This document shows, one piece after another, positions 27,830 to 36,890 of a stretch of DNA of 64,000 bases. The DNA lies in contig CAVZYJ010000013.1 in NCBI GenBank assembly GCA_963779485.1, forward strand, positions 558,001-622,000. The letters run 5' to 3'. The position numbers and the translations under genes were made by a program. Position 1 is the stretch's first letter. Each line of letters starts with the position of its first letter. The notes under the pieces were generated by a model, which made no database searches, was not told where the DNA came from, and saw only the letters and a program-made list of their open reading frames with translations. Source of the DNA: CAVVJA01 sp963779485. GTDB lineage: Bacteria; Actinomycetota; Actinomycetes; Mycobacteriales; Jatrophihabitantaceae.

Positions 27830-27868
27830 GGCCCCGAGCCTACGGGCCGGCGGTGGAATGATGGGCCC

Positions 27869-29302
27869 GTGCGCTTCCTCGACCCCCCACCGCCGTATGA
27901 CCTGACCTACGACGACGTGTTCATGGTGCCGGCGCGCTCGGACGTCGGCTCCCGCTTCGACGTGGACCTGTCGACGGTCGACGGGAGCGGCACGACGATC
28001 CCTATCGTGGTCTCCAACATGACGGCGGTGGCCGGGCGTCGCATGGCCGAGACGGTCGCTCGGCGGGGCGGCCTCACCGTGCTGCCCCAGGACATCCCGC
28101 TCGATGTCGTGCGCGACGTCGTCGGGTGGGTCAAATCGCGGCACCTCGTCTTCGACACGGCGCTCACGCTCACGCCGACCAATCCGGTCGGCGATGCGCT
28201 CGCGTTGCTGCCCAAGCGAGCCCACGGGGCGATCATCGTGGTCGACGACGGGCGCCCAGTCGGCGTGGTGACGGAGGCGGACTGTCTCGGTGCGGATCGC
28301 TTCGCCCAGATGCATCGCGTGATGTCGACACCGGTCGTGACCGTGCCCGACTCGGTCGATCCCCGCAAGGCCTTCGAGATGCTCGACGTGGAGCACCGCC
28401 GGCTCGCGGCGGTCGTCGACGGGACGGGCCGGCTGGTCGGCATCTTGACGCGTACCGCTGCCCTGCGGGCGACTCTCTATCAACCTGCGGTCGACGCATC
28501 CGGCCGGCTGCTCGTGGCCGCGGCGGTCGGCGTCAACGGCGACGTCGCCGGCAAGGCCAGCCAGCTGCTCGACGCCGGAATCGACCTGCTCGTCGTCGAC
28601 ACCGCGCACGGCCACCAAGAGCGCATGCTCGACGCGCTCGGCGCCATACGCGCGCTGACGCCGACCGTCCCGATCGTCGCTGGCAATGTCGTCTCCGCCG
28701 AGGGAGTGCGCGATCTGGTCGCGGCGGGAGCCGACATCGTGAAGGTGGGCGTCGGTCCAGGTGCGATGTGCACCACGCGCATGATGACCGGAGTCGGCCG
28801 TCCACAGTTCTCGGCCGTTCTAGAGTGCGCCGCGGCGGCCCGCGACCTCGACCGGCACGTGTGGGCCGACGGAGGCGTGCGCCATCCCCGCGATGTCGCC
28901 CTCGCCCTGGCCGCCGGCGCCTCCGCGGTGATGATCGGGTCCTGGTTCGCCGGCACCTTCGAGTCGCCCGGTGACCTGCACACCGCTCCTGACGGCCGGC
29001 TGTACAAGGAGAGCTTCGGCATGGCCTCGGCCCGGGCAGTAGCCAACCGGACGTCCGGAGAAGACGCGTTCGAACGAGCTCGCAAGGCGTTGTTCGACGA
29101 GGGGATCTCCACCGGCCAGATGTACCTCGATCCGCTGCGGCCAGGAGTCGAGGATCTGATCGACGAGATCGTGGCGGGCGTGCGGTCGGCCTGTACCTAC
29201 GCCGGAGCGGACGACCTGGGCGAGTTCACGCGCCGCGCCGTGATCGGAGTGCAGAGTGCCGCTGGATACGCGGAGGGACACCCGCAGCACGTCAGCTGGT
29301 AG
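27869..29302 (+). CDS. guaB1: GuaB1-family protein (CBS-containing GMP reductase / IMPDH-like)
   Basis: A 477-residue TIM-barrel enzyme. YDLTYDDVFMVPARSDV opens it, two CBS motifs lie at about 95-220 (AIIVVDDGRPVGVVTEADC, AAVVDGTGRLVGILTRTAAL), and the catalytic cysteine loop GVGPGAMCTTRMMTGVG places Cys at residue 301. In mycobacteria the GuaB1 class was shown to act as GMP reductase rather than IMP dehydrogenase; I carry that over by similarity. The GTG start at 27869 gives the usual RFLDPPPPYDLT N-terminus. Confidence 0.9.
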   Translation: MRFLDPPPPYDLTYDDVFMVPARSDVGSRFDVDLSTVDGSGTTIPIVVSNMTAVAGRRMAETVARRGGLTVLPQDIPLDVVRDVVGWVKSRHLVFDTALTLTPTNPVGDALALLPKRAHGAIIVVDDGRPVGVVTEADCLGADRFAQMHRVMSTPVVTVPDSVDPRKAFEMLDVEHRRLAAVVDGTGRLVGILTRTAALRATLYQPAVDASGRLLVAAAVGVNGDVAGKASQLLDAGIDLLVVDTAHGHQERMLDALGAIRALTPTVPIVAGNVVSAEGVRDLVAAGADIVKVGVGPGAMCTTRMMTGVGRPQFSAVLECAAAARDLDRHVWADGGVRHPRDVALALAAGASAVMIGSWFAGTFESPGDLHTAPDGRLYKESFGMASARAVANRTSGEDAFERARKALFDEGISTGQMYLDPLRPGVEDLIDEIVAGVRSACTYAGADDLGEFTRRAVIGVQSAAGYAEGHPQHVSW

Positions 29303-29335
29303 TGATCTGATCGCGGGCGCAGCGAGGAGGCGTCG

Positions 29336-30742
29336 ATGCCCCGGCCCATGTCGCCGACGGACGCCCTGTTCCTGATGGTCGAGTCTCGGGAACACCCGAT
29401 GCACGTCGGCGGCTTGCAGCTGTTCCGTCCGCCCGAGGGCGCCGACGCGGTCGATGCGCACCGGATGTACCAGTCACTTATCGCGAACCCCGACATCGCT
29501 CCGACCTTCCGCAAGCGGGCGCGGCGCACCGCGTCGAGCGCTGGCCAGTGGGCGTGGGAACCCGATACTGACTTCGACATCGAGCATCATGTCCGGCACA
29601 ACGCCCTGCCCAAGCCGGGCCGGGTCCTGGAGCTGCTCAGTCTTTGCTCCCGCTTGCACAGCACGCTGCTCGATCGGCATCGGCCGCTGTGGGAGGCCCA
29701 TCTGATCGAGGGCCTCGCGGACGGGCGGCTCGCGATGTACTTCAAGATCCACCATTCGGTCATGGACGGCGTGACGGCGATGCGAGTGATGCAGCAAAGC
29801 CTGAGCCGCGACGCGGCCGAGGTCGATATGCCACCGCCCTGGATCGATCGATCGGCCGACGGGAGCCCGCCCGACGCGCCGCCCGTGGACGGAGTGGGCC
29901 GGCGCTTGGCCGACCTACCGTGGGACGCGGCCCGAACGGCATTCGTGGCGGCCGGCGAGGCCGCTGGATTGCCCGGATCGCTCATGACGACCCTTCAGCG
30001 CAGCCTGCGAGAGCAGGCGGCGCCGATCTCGTTCTCGGCGCCGCGGACAATCCTCAATGTGCCGATCACCGGCGCGCGTCGAGTGGCCGCTCAGTCGTGG
30101 CCCATGGAGCGAATCCGGCTGGTGGCCAAGGCCTCGCACGGCACCGTCAACGACGTCATCCTTGCTATGTCCAGCGGAGCGTTGCGCAGCTATCTGCTGA
30201 GCCTGGACGCGCTGCCCAAGTCGCCCCTGATCGCGATGGTGCCAGTGGCGTTGCGGCCGCGCGATGTGGGCCGCCAGTCCGGGAATGCGGTCGGCGCCGT
30301 GATGTGCAATCTCGGCACGCAGCTGGCCGATCCGGCCGACCGGCTCGAGACGGTGCGCAGCTCGATGACCGATGGAAAGGCGGCGCTATCCGGTATGACC
30401 CAGATACAGATCCTGGCCATGACCGGGCTCGGCATGAGTCCACTTGTGCTGAGTCCGCTGCTTCGGCTGACGAATGTGGTTCGGCCGCCGTTTAACTTGA
30501 TCATCTCGAACGTGCCCGGCCCGCGATTCCCGTTGTACTGGAACGGGTTGCAGCTCGACGGCCTGTTCCCGTTCTCCATTCCCACCGACGGGCAGGCGCT
30601 CAACATCACGTGCACCACTTACGTCGACCAGCTCGGCGTCGGGCTTACAGGCTGCCGGCGAAGCGTGCCTCACCTGCAGCGGCTGCTCGGCCATCTCGAC
30701 GAGGAACTCACGGCCCTGGAACAGGCGGTCGGCGTGAGCTGA
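29336..30742 (+). CDS. WS/DGAT-type O-acyltransferase
   Basis: Wax ester synthase/diacylglycerol acyltransferase family, which joins fatty acyl-CoA to an alcohol or diacylglycerol. The 468-residue protein has the catalytic HHSVMDG at residues 139-145, the N-terminal MSPTDALFLMVESREHPMHVG, and the C-terminal family blocks PFNLIISNVPGPRFPLYWNG and LNITCTTYVDQLGVGLTG. ATG with GAGGAGG about 6 nt upstream. This suggests storage lipid synthesis in this organism. It probably stands alone or leads into the ABC pair 72 bp downstream. Confidence 0.93.
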   Translation: MPRPMSPTDALFLMVESREHPMHVGGLQLFRPPEGADAVDAHRMYQSLIANPDIAPTFRKRARRTASSAGQWAWEPDTDFDIEHHVRHNALPKPGRVLELLSLCSRLHSTLLDRHRPLWEAHLIEGLADGRLAMYFKIHHSVMDGVTAMRVMQQSLSRDAAEVDMPPPWIDRSADGSPPDAPPVDGVGRRLADLPWDAARTAFVAAGEAAGLPGSLMTTLQRSLREQAAPISFSAPRTILNVPITGARRVAAQSWPMERIRLVAKASHGTVNDVILAMSSGALRSYLLSLDALPKSPLIAMVPVALRPRDVGRQSGNAVGAVMCNLGTQLADPADRLETVRSSMTDGKAALSGMTQIQILAMTGLGMSPLVLSPLLRLTNVVRPPFNLIISNVPGPRFPLYWNGLQLDGLFPFSIPTDGQALNITCTTYVDQLGVGLTGCRRSVPHLQRLLGHLDEELTALEQAVGVS

Positions 30743-30814
30743 CCGCGACGAGGGACCGGCTGTATGACAAATGTCGTGGCCGGCCGGGCTCGTCTCGATT
30801 AGCGTCGACGAGAG

Positions 30815-32548
30815 ATGTTGATTCGTCTGCTTCGGGAGTATCTGCAGCCGTACCGCCGCGCGTTGACGATGGTGGTCGTGCTGCAGCTGTTCAGCACCAT
30901 TGCGGCGCTCTATCTACCCACGTTGAACGCGGACATCATCGATCGCGGCGTGGCGCAGGGGGACACCGGCTACATCGTGTCGACCGGCGGCGTCATGTTG
31001 GTCGTCACCCTCGTTCAGATCGTCTGTTCGATCAGCGCGGTCTATTTCGGCGCCCGCACGGCGATGAGCTTCGGCCGCGATGTTCGGGCCGGCGTCTTCG
31101 CCCGGGTCGGAACTTTCTCGGCGCGGGAAATGGCAACGTTCGGCGCCCCGTCGCTGATCACCCGATCCACCAACGACGTGCAACAGGTCCAGATGGTGGT
31201 GTTGACGGGCTGCACGCTCGTGGTAGTCGCGCCGATCATGTGCGTTGGCGGCATCATCCTCGCGTTGCGACAGGACCTGGGCCTGGCTTGGCTGCTGCTG
31301 GTCAGCATCCCGGTCTTGCTGATAGCCGTGGCCCTGATCATCCGCAAGATGGTGCCCCTGTTCCGGATCATGCAGGTGAAGATCGACGGGCTCAACCGCA
31401 TCCTTCGCGAGCAGATCACCGGTATCCGCGTCGTCCGGGCGTTCGTCCGCGAGCCGTTCGAGACGCGGCGCTTCGCCACCGGAAACGCCGAGCTGACCGA
31501 TTCTGCCGTAGGAGCCGGCCGGTTGATGGCGCTGATGTTCCCCACCGTGATGCTCGTGTTCAACGCCTCCAGTGTGGCCGTCCTGTGGTTCGGTGCGCAC
31601 CGCGTGGCGGCCGGCCAGATCCAGATCGGTTCGCTGATCGCGTTCCTCAGCTACCTCGTGCAGATCCTGATGTCGGTCATGCTCGCGACATTCATGGCCG
31701 TGATGTTGCCGAGAGCGACGGTGTCCGCTGAGCGGATCGTGGACGTCCTCGACACCGAGACATCCGTCCGCCCGCCATCGGCTCCGGTGCCCCGCGGTCC
31801 GCAGGCGGCCGGGCTCACGATGACCGGCGTCGAGTACCGCTATCCGGGTGCCGAGGCCGCCGTGCTGCAGGACATCACCTTCCGGGCGCGGCCGGGCGAG
31901 ACAACGGCCGTCATCGGCAGCACCGGATCCGGCAAGACGACGCTGATTTCGCTGATCCCGCGGCTGTTCGACGTCACCGCAGGCGCGGTCCGAGTGGGCG
32001 GTGTCGACGTCCGAGATCAGGATCCCGAGGATTTGTGGCGCCGGATCGGTTACGTGCCGCAGCGACCGTACTTGTTCAGCGGAACGGTCGCGTCGAACCT
32101 GCGCTACGGCGATCCCGAGGCCACCGATGAGCAGTTGTGGCAGGCACTGTCGATTGCCCAGGCAAGCGACTTCGTGTCCGATATGCCCGGCGAATTGGAG
32201 GCCGCGATCGCGCAGGGCGGTACCAACGTTTCCGGCGGTCAGCGTCAGCGGCTGGCTATCGCCCGGGCCATCGTGCGCCGACCGGACATCTACCTGTTCG
32301 ACGACGCATTCTCCGCCCTCGACCTATCGACGGACGTCCGGCTACGGGCCGCGTTGGCGCCGTACGTCCGTGCCGCCACTGTGCTCATCGTGGCCCAGCG
32401 GGTGTCGACAATCATGAGTGCCGACCAGATCATCGTGCTCGACGGCGGCGCCATCGTCGGGCTGGGCACCCACGCCGAGCTGATGGAGAACAGCCCGACA
32501 TATGCCGAGATCGTCGCGTCGCAGCTGGCCGCCGGGGTCTCGGCATGA
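30815..32548 (+). CDS. ABC exporter half-transporter with degenerate ATPase site
   Basis: A 577-residue type IV ABC exporter: six membrane helices in residues 1-300 and an ATPase domain after about 340. Walker A GSTGSGKTT starts at residue 368, and the signature is a normal VSGGQRQR. The Walker B reads YLFDDAFSALD, with Asp in place of the catalytic Glu, and the switch His is Gln (IVAQRVST). This is the degenerate-site half of a heterodimer. The ATG of the next gene overlaps its stop. Substrate unknown. Confidence 0.93.
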   Translation: MLIRLLREYLQPYRRALTMVVVLQLFSTIAALYLPTLNADIIDRGVAQGDTGYIVSTGGVMLVVTLVQIVCSISAVYFGARTAMSFGRDVRAGVFARVGTFSAREMATFGAPSLITRSTNDVQQVQMVVLTGCTLVVVAPIMCVGGIILALRQDLGLAWLLLVSIPVLLIAVALIIRKMVPLFRIMQVKIDGLNRILREQITGIRVVRAFVREPFETRRFATGNAELTDSAVGAGRLMALMFPTVMLVFNASSVAVLWFGAHRVAAGQIQIGSLIAFLSYLVQILMSVMLATFMAVMLPRATVSAERIVDVLDTETSVRPPSAPVPRGPQAAGLTMTGVEYRYPGAEAAVLQDITFRARPGETTAVIGSTGSGKTTLISLIPRLFDVTAGAVRVGGVDVRDQDPEDLWRRIGYVPQRPYLFSGTVASNLRYGDPEATDEQLWQALSIAQASDFVSDMPGELEAAIAQGGTNVSGGQRQRLAIARAIVRRPDIYLFDDAFSALDLSTDVRLRAALAPYVRAATVLIVAQRVSTIMSADQIIVLDGGAIVGLGTHAELMENSPTYAEIVASQLAAGVSA

Positions 32549-34581
32549 CCCGGCTGTCGACGCCAGCGCCACCCCGGCCCCTCGGCCGCGGGCCCGGATC
32601 AGGTCGTGGGCCATTCGGGCAACCGCTCGGCCAGCCGGGGGAGAAGGCCCTCGACTTCGGCACGTCGTCGCGCCGGCTGTTTCGACGGCTGGCCCCAGAG
32701 CGGCGCATGGTCGTACTGCTCATCGCGCTCGGCGTGATCAGCGTCGCACTCAGTGTCGCCGGCCCGAAGATCCTTGGACACGCGACGAATCTGATCTTTG
32801 ACGGCGTCATCGGCCAACGGTTGCCGGCCGGCATATCCAAAACGCAGGCTATTGCCGAGGCCCGGGCGCGCGGCGACACGCGGCTCGCTGACCTGCTGGG
32901 CGGTACGGACGTGGTGCCCGGCTCCGGTATCGACTTCGCCGCACTCGGGCAGGTGCTCGGCCTGGTGCTGTTGCTGTATGTCGCTTCGTCGATCTTCATG
33001 TGGGCGCAGGGATACCTCGTCGCCGGTGTCGTACAGCGCACCGTCTACTGGCTGCGATCCGATGTTGAAGCCAAGCTCAACCGATTGCCCCTGTCGTACT
33101 TCGACAAGCAGCCCCGCGGCGAGATCTTGAGCCGGGTAACCAACGATATCGACAACCTGGGCCAGAGCCTGCAGCAGACGATGAGCCAGTTGCTCACCTC
33201 TCTGCTCACGGTGATTGGCGTTCTGACCGTGATGGTCGTGATCTCACCGGTGCTCGCGCTCGTGGCCCTTGTCGCGGTTCCGCTGTCGTTGCTTGTCACT
33301 CGGGTGATCGCCAAGCGGTCTCAGCCGAAGTTCCTTGCCCAGTGGCGGAACACGGGCGAGCTCAATGCCCAGATCGAAGAGGCATACACCGGACACTCGC
33401 TGGTCAAGCTGTTCGGACGCCAGCGCGACGTCGAGGCGAACTTCGGCAAGAAGAACGACGAGCTCTACCGAGCATCGTTCGGCGCCCAGTTCGTGTCCGG
33501 CATCATCATGCCGGCGATGATGTTCATCGGAAACCTCAGCTACGTCGTCATTGCCGTTGTCGGAGGTCTCCGCGTGGCATCCGGCACGATCAGCCTGGGT
33601 GATGTGCAGGCGTTTATCCAGTACTCGCGCCAGTTCACCCAGCCGCTCACCCAGATGGCCTCGATGGCGAACCTCCTGCAGTCCGGGGTGGCCTCCGCGG
33701 AGCGCGTGTTCGAACTTCTCGACGAGCCTGAGGAGTCCCACGATCCCGAGCCACACCGTTGGCCCCCGACGACGAAAGGCCGAGTCGAGTTCGAGAATGT
33801 GTCGTTCCGTTACGACCCGGAGACACCACTCATCCAGGACCTTTCGCTCGTCGCCGCGCCTGGTCAGACCGTGGCCATCGTGGGGCCGACGGGTGCCGGC
33901 AAGACGACGCTGGTGAACCTGATCATGCGGTTTTACGAACTCTCCAGCGGCCGAATCACGCTCGACGGGACCGACATCACCCGACTGCCTCGAGCCGAAC
34001 TGCGGTCCAAGATCGGAATGGTGCTGCAGGACACCTGGCTCTTCCACGGCTCGATCCGGGACAACATCGCCTACGGCCGGCCGGATGCGTCGGACGAGCA
34101 GATTCGGCGAGCAGCCGAGGCCACCTACGTCGATCGCTTCGTGCGTAGCCTCCCCGACGGCTACGACACCATGATCGACGAGGAGGCCAGCAACGTCAGC
34201 GCGGGGGAGAAGCAGTTGCTCACGATCGCCCGCGCCTTCCTCGCCGAGCCATCTCTGCTGATCCTCGACGAGGCGACGTCGTCGGTAGACACCCGGACCG
34301 AGCTGCTCGTGCAACACGCGATGGCCGCGCTCCGGTCCGATCGAACCAGCTTCGTCATCGCGCATCGCCTGTCGACGATCCGCGACGCCGACCTGATCCT
34401 CGTCATGGAGCATGGCCAGATCGTCGAGCAGGGCAAGCACAACCAGCTGCTGGTCGCCGTGGGAGCCTACTTCCGGCTGTACAACGCCCAATTCGCCGCG
34501 TCGGCGGTCGATCTGGACTCGGACGACGTGGACGGTCGGGCCGCGGCGGGAGTCGCAGGCGTTCGAGCTCGGCGAACCTGA
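32545..34581 (+). CDS. ABC exporter half-transporter with canonical catalytic residues
   Basis: A 678-residue partner. An N-terminal extension of about 50 residues precedes six helices; an extra loop (about residues 95-135, GISKTQAIAEARARG) lies between the first two helices, as in Rv1272c/Rv1273c-type exporters. Walker A is GPTGAGKTT, Walker B ends in LLILDEATSSVD with the catalytic Glu, and the H-loop is FVIAHRLST. The signature is altered to VSAGEKQ. Together with its neighbour it forms one consensus and one degenerate ATP site. ATGA overlap with the preceding gene. Confidence 0.93.
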   Translation: MTRLSTPAPPRPLGRGPGSGRGPFGQPLGQPGEKALDFGTSSRRLFRRLAPERRMVVLLIALGVISVALSVAGPKILGHATNLIFDGVIGQRLPAGISKTQAIAEARARGDTRLADLLGGTDVVPGSGIDFAALGQVLGLVLLLYVASSIFMWAQGYLVAGVVQRTVYWLRSDVEAKLNRLPLSYFDKQPRGEILSRVTNDIDNLGQSLQQTMSQLLTSLLTVIGVLTVMVVISPVLALVALVAVPLSLLVTRVIAKRSQPKFLAQWRNTGELNAQIEEAYTGHSLVKLFGRQRDVEANFGKKNDELYRASFGAQFVSGIIMPAMMFIGNLSYVVIAVVGGLRVASGTISLGDVQAFIQYSRQFTQPLTQMASMANLLQSGVASAERVFELLDEPEESHDPEPHRWPPTTKGRVEFENVSFRYDPETPLIQDLSLVAAPGQTVAIVGPTGAGKTTLVNLIMRFYELSSGRITLDGTDITRLPRAELRSKIGMVLQDTWLFHGSIRDNIAYGRPDASDEQIRRAAEATYVDRFVRSLPDGYDTMIDEEASNVSAGEKQLLTIARAFLAEPSLLILDEATSSVDTRTELLVQHAMAALRSDRTSFVIAHRLSTIRDADLILVMEHGQIVEQGKHNQLLVAVGAYFRLYNAQFAASAVDLDSDDVDGRAAAGVAGVRARRT

Positions 34582-34625
34582 CCTAGTGTCGAGCTAGGGA
34601 GCATCCGATCTGCGAGGCTACTGGT

Positions 34626-35264
34626 ATGCGCAAGTACGTGATCATGGGTGTACAGGGCAGCGGCAAGGGAACGCAGGGCACGATGCTGGCTCGCGACTTC
34701 CAGCTGACGCAGATCGCGGTCGGTGACATCTTCCGCTGGCACGTGGAGAACCACACCAAGCTGGGCGCCCAGGTGCGCCGGATCATGGCCGAGGGCCGGC
34801 TGGTCGACGACGACATGGTCGAGTCCGTTGTGTGGGAACGGCTCCACGACCACGACTGGAACTACGGCTTCATCGTCGACGGGTTTCCCCGGAACGCCCG
34901 TCAGGCTGAGTTCTTCCTGGAGAGCTACGACATCGACGGTGTCATCCACCTCGACCTGCCTGACGCGGAGGTGCGCCGCCGGGTCCTCGCCCGACGGCTG
35001 TGCGCCACCTGCGGCATGGACTACAACCTCATCGCCCATCACCCCAAGGTCGCGGACCGGTGCGACGTGTGCGGCGGGCAGCTTGAGAGCCGAGAGGACG
35101 ACACCGAGGAGGCGCTAGCGAACCGGTTGCGCGACTATCACACCAAGACGAACCCGGTCCTCGAGCTGTTCCGGCGCAAGGAGTTCGTCGTGACGGTGGA
35201 CGCTCGCCCGGACAAGCAGACCGTGCAGAAGGAGATCCGCGGTCAGCTGGGGCTCGACGGCTAG
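34626..35264 (+). CDS. Adenylate kinase family nucleoside monophosphate kinase
   Basis: A 212-residue kinase. The P-loop is GVQGSGKGTQ near residue 8 (Gln replaces the usual Pro), the NMP-binding helix contains GDIFRWHVENHTKLG, and VDGFPRNARQAEF is the conserved core. The lid carries four cysteines (CATCG...CDVCGG), so it is the zinc-lid type. A housekeeping adk in actinobacteria normally lies with secY; this one may be a second copy, or a kinase with other preference. ATG start with no strong ribosome site. Confidence 0.85.
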   Translation: MRKYVIMGVQGSGKGTQGTMLARDFQLTQIAVGDIFRWHVENHTKLGAQVRRIMAEGRLVDDDMVESVVWERLHDHDWNYGFIVDGFPRNARQAEFFLESYDIDGVIHLDLPDAEVRRRVLARRLCATCGMDYNLIAHHPKVADRCDVCGGQLESREDDTEEALANRLRDYHTKTNPVLELFRRKEFVVTVDARPDKQTVQKEIRGQLGLDG

Positions 35265-35275
35265 GCCCCCTGGTG

Positions 35276-35322
35276 GTGATCGTGGACTTGTCGTCGCTCC
35301 AGGGCAGTATGTCCAAGATCAT
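35276..35322. repeat. 47-bp intergenic inverted repeat, copy C
   Basis: Left arm GTGATCGTGGACTTG, 17-bp centre TCGTCGCTCCAGGGCAG, right arm TATGTCCAAGATCAT. It starts 11 bp after the kinase stop. The centre differs from copy D at only two or three positions. Confidence 0.85.
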
Positions 35323-35437
35323 CTCACCCAAATCGAACAAACGCCCTAGCTCCGTCGCCGGCTGGGCGGGCCTCGACCATCGTGCTTTCCGAGGTCGTGG
35401 TCCTATCATCCGCAGCGTGGGATAGAGGGGGCGAGAG

Positions 35438-36850
35438 ATGGCGACACCCAGTCCTGGAAACTCGATCACCGTGCGGGTGATGAGTCCGTCAGGCGCGCAG
35501 GCCACCGGGCAACTGACCGCGGCTATCGCCGCCGCCGGGGGCGCTTTGACCGCCCTGGACGTGGTGGAGTCGCATCACGACCGGCTGGTCATCGACATAA
35601 CGTGCAACACGACCGACGACGAGCACGCGTCGGCCATCACCCTCGCCCTGGGCAACTTGCCGGGATTCGAGGTGCGCAAGGTCAGCGACCGCACGTTCCT
35701 CATGCACCTGGGGGGCAAGATCCGCGTCGAGCCGAAGGTATCCCTGCGCACCCGCGACGATCTGTCTCGCGCGTACACACCGGGGGTGGCACGGGTCTGC
35801 CTGGCCATTGCCGAGAACCCCGAGGACGCGCGACGCCTGACGATCAAGCGCAATACCGTGGCGGTCGTCACGGACGGCTCGGCCGTGCTCGGTCTGGGCA
35901 ACATCGGGCCCGCGGCGGCGATGCCGGTCATGGAGGGCAAGGCCGCGCTGTTCAAACGGTTCGGCGGCGTCGACGCCTGGCCGGTCTGCCTCGACACCCA
36001 GGACACCCAGGCGATCATCGACACCGTCCGCTACCTCGCTCCGGCCTACGGCGGCATCAATCTGGAAGACATCGCCGCGCCGCGCTGCTTCGAGATCGAG
36101 GCCCGACTGCGGGAGATCCTTGATATCCCGGTCTTCCACGACGATCAGCATGGCACTGCAGTCGTTGTGCTCGCCGCCTTGCGCAACGCGCTCCGGGTCG
36201 TGGGCAAGTCGCTTCCCGACGTCCGCATCGTGGTATCCGGGGTTGGTGCGGCCGGCTCGGCGATCATCCGGCTCCTTCTCGCCCAAGGGGCCAAGGACAT
36301 CGTCGCGAGCGACCGCCAAGGGGTGTTGGCTCGGGCGGAGACGTTCGCCGAACCGATGCGGCGGTGGGTCGCCGAGCACACAAACCCCGCGGGAGTGTCC
36401 GGGTCGCTGCAGGATGCGATCGCGGGTGCCGATGTCTTCATCGGCGTGTCGGCCCCGAACCTGCTGAACGGCGCGGACATCGCCACGATGGCGAAGGATG
36501 CCATCGTCTTCGCGTTGGCCAATCCGGTGCCCGAGGTCGACCCGATGGCCGCTCGCGAGCATGCGGCGATCGTGGCCACCGGCCGGAGCGATTACCCCAA
36601 TCAGATCAACAACGTATTGGCCTTCCCGGGTGTATTCCGCGGGCTCCTGGACATCGGCGCCCGCGAAATCACGGACGCCATGCTCATCGCGGCGGCCGAA
36701 GCCATCGCCGACGTCGTCGCCGAGGATCAGCTCAACCCGAGCTACATCGTGCCCAGCGTGTTCGACGCCTCGGTTGTGCCGGCGGTTGCCGCGGCCATTC
36801 GGGAGGTGGCCGGTCATCCCGCGCCACCGAGCCCGTCGGCGCTCGTCTAG
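35438..36850 (+). CDS. NAD(P)-dependent malic enzyme with N-terminal ACT domain
   Basis: Oxidatively decarboxylates malate to pyruvate. The 470-residue enzyme begins with an ACT-like regulatory domain (residues 5-80). The malic core has YTPGVARVCLAIAENP, GNIGPAAAMPVMEGKAALFKRFGG with the catalytic Lys, and VFHDDQHGTAVVVLAALRNAL with the metal-binding Asp pair; GVGAAGSAI is the dinucleotide fold. Purine-rich GGGGGCGAGAG precedes the ATG. It stands next to malate synthase and FBPase II, consistent with a C4-to-C3 node. Confidence 0.93.
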   Translation: MATPSPGNSITVRVMSPSGAQATGQLTAAIAAAGGALTALDVVESHHDRLVIDITCNTTDDEHASAITLALGNLPGFEVRKVSDRTFLMHLGGKIRVEPKVSLRTRDDLSRAYTPGVARVCLAIAENPEDARRLTIKRNTVAVVTDGSAVLGLGNIGPAAAMPVMEGKAALFKRFGGVDAWPVCLDTQDTQAIIDTVRYLAPAYGGINLEDIAAPRCFEIEARLREILDIPVFHDDQHGTAVVVLAALRNALRVVGKSLPDVRIVVSGVGAAGSAIIRLLLAQGAKDIVASDRQGVLARAETFAEPMRRWVAEHTNPAGVSGSLQDAIAGADVFIGVSAPNLLNGADIATMAKDAIVFALANPVPEVDPMAAREHAAIVATGRSDYPNQINNVLAFPGVFRGLLDIGAREITDAMLIAAAEAIADVVAEDQLNPSYIVPSVFDASVVPAVAAAIREVAGHPAPPSPSALV

Positions 36851-36890
36851 CGCAACTCATGACAGATAACCGACCGGAAGGATGACCCGC

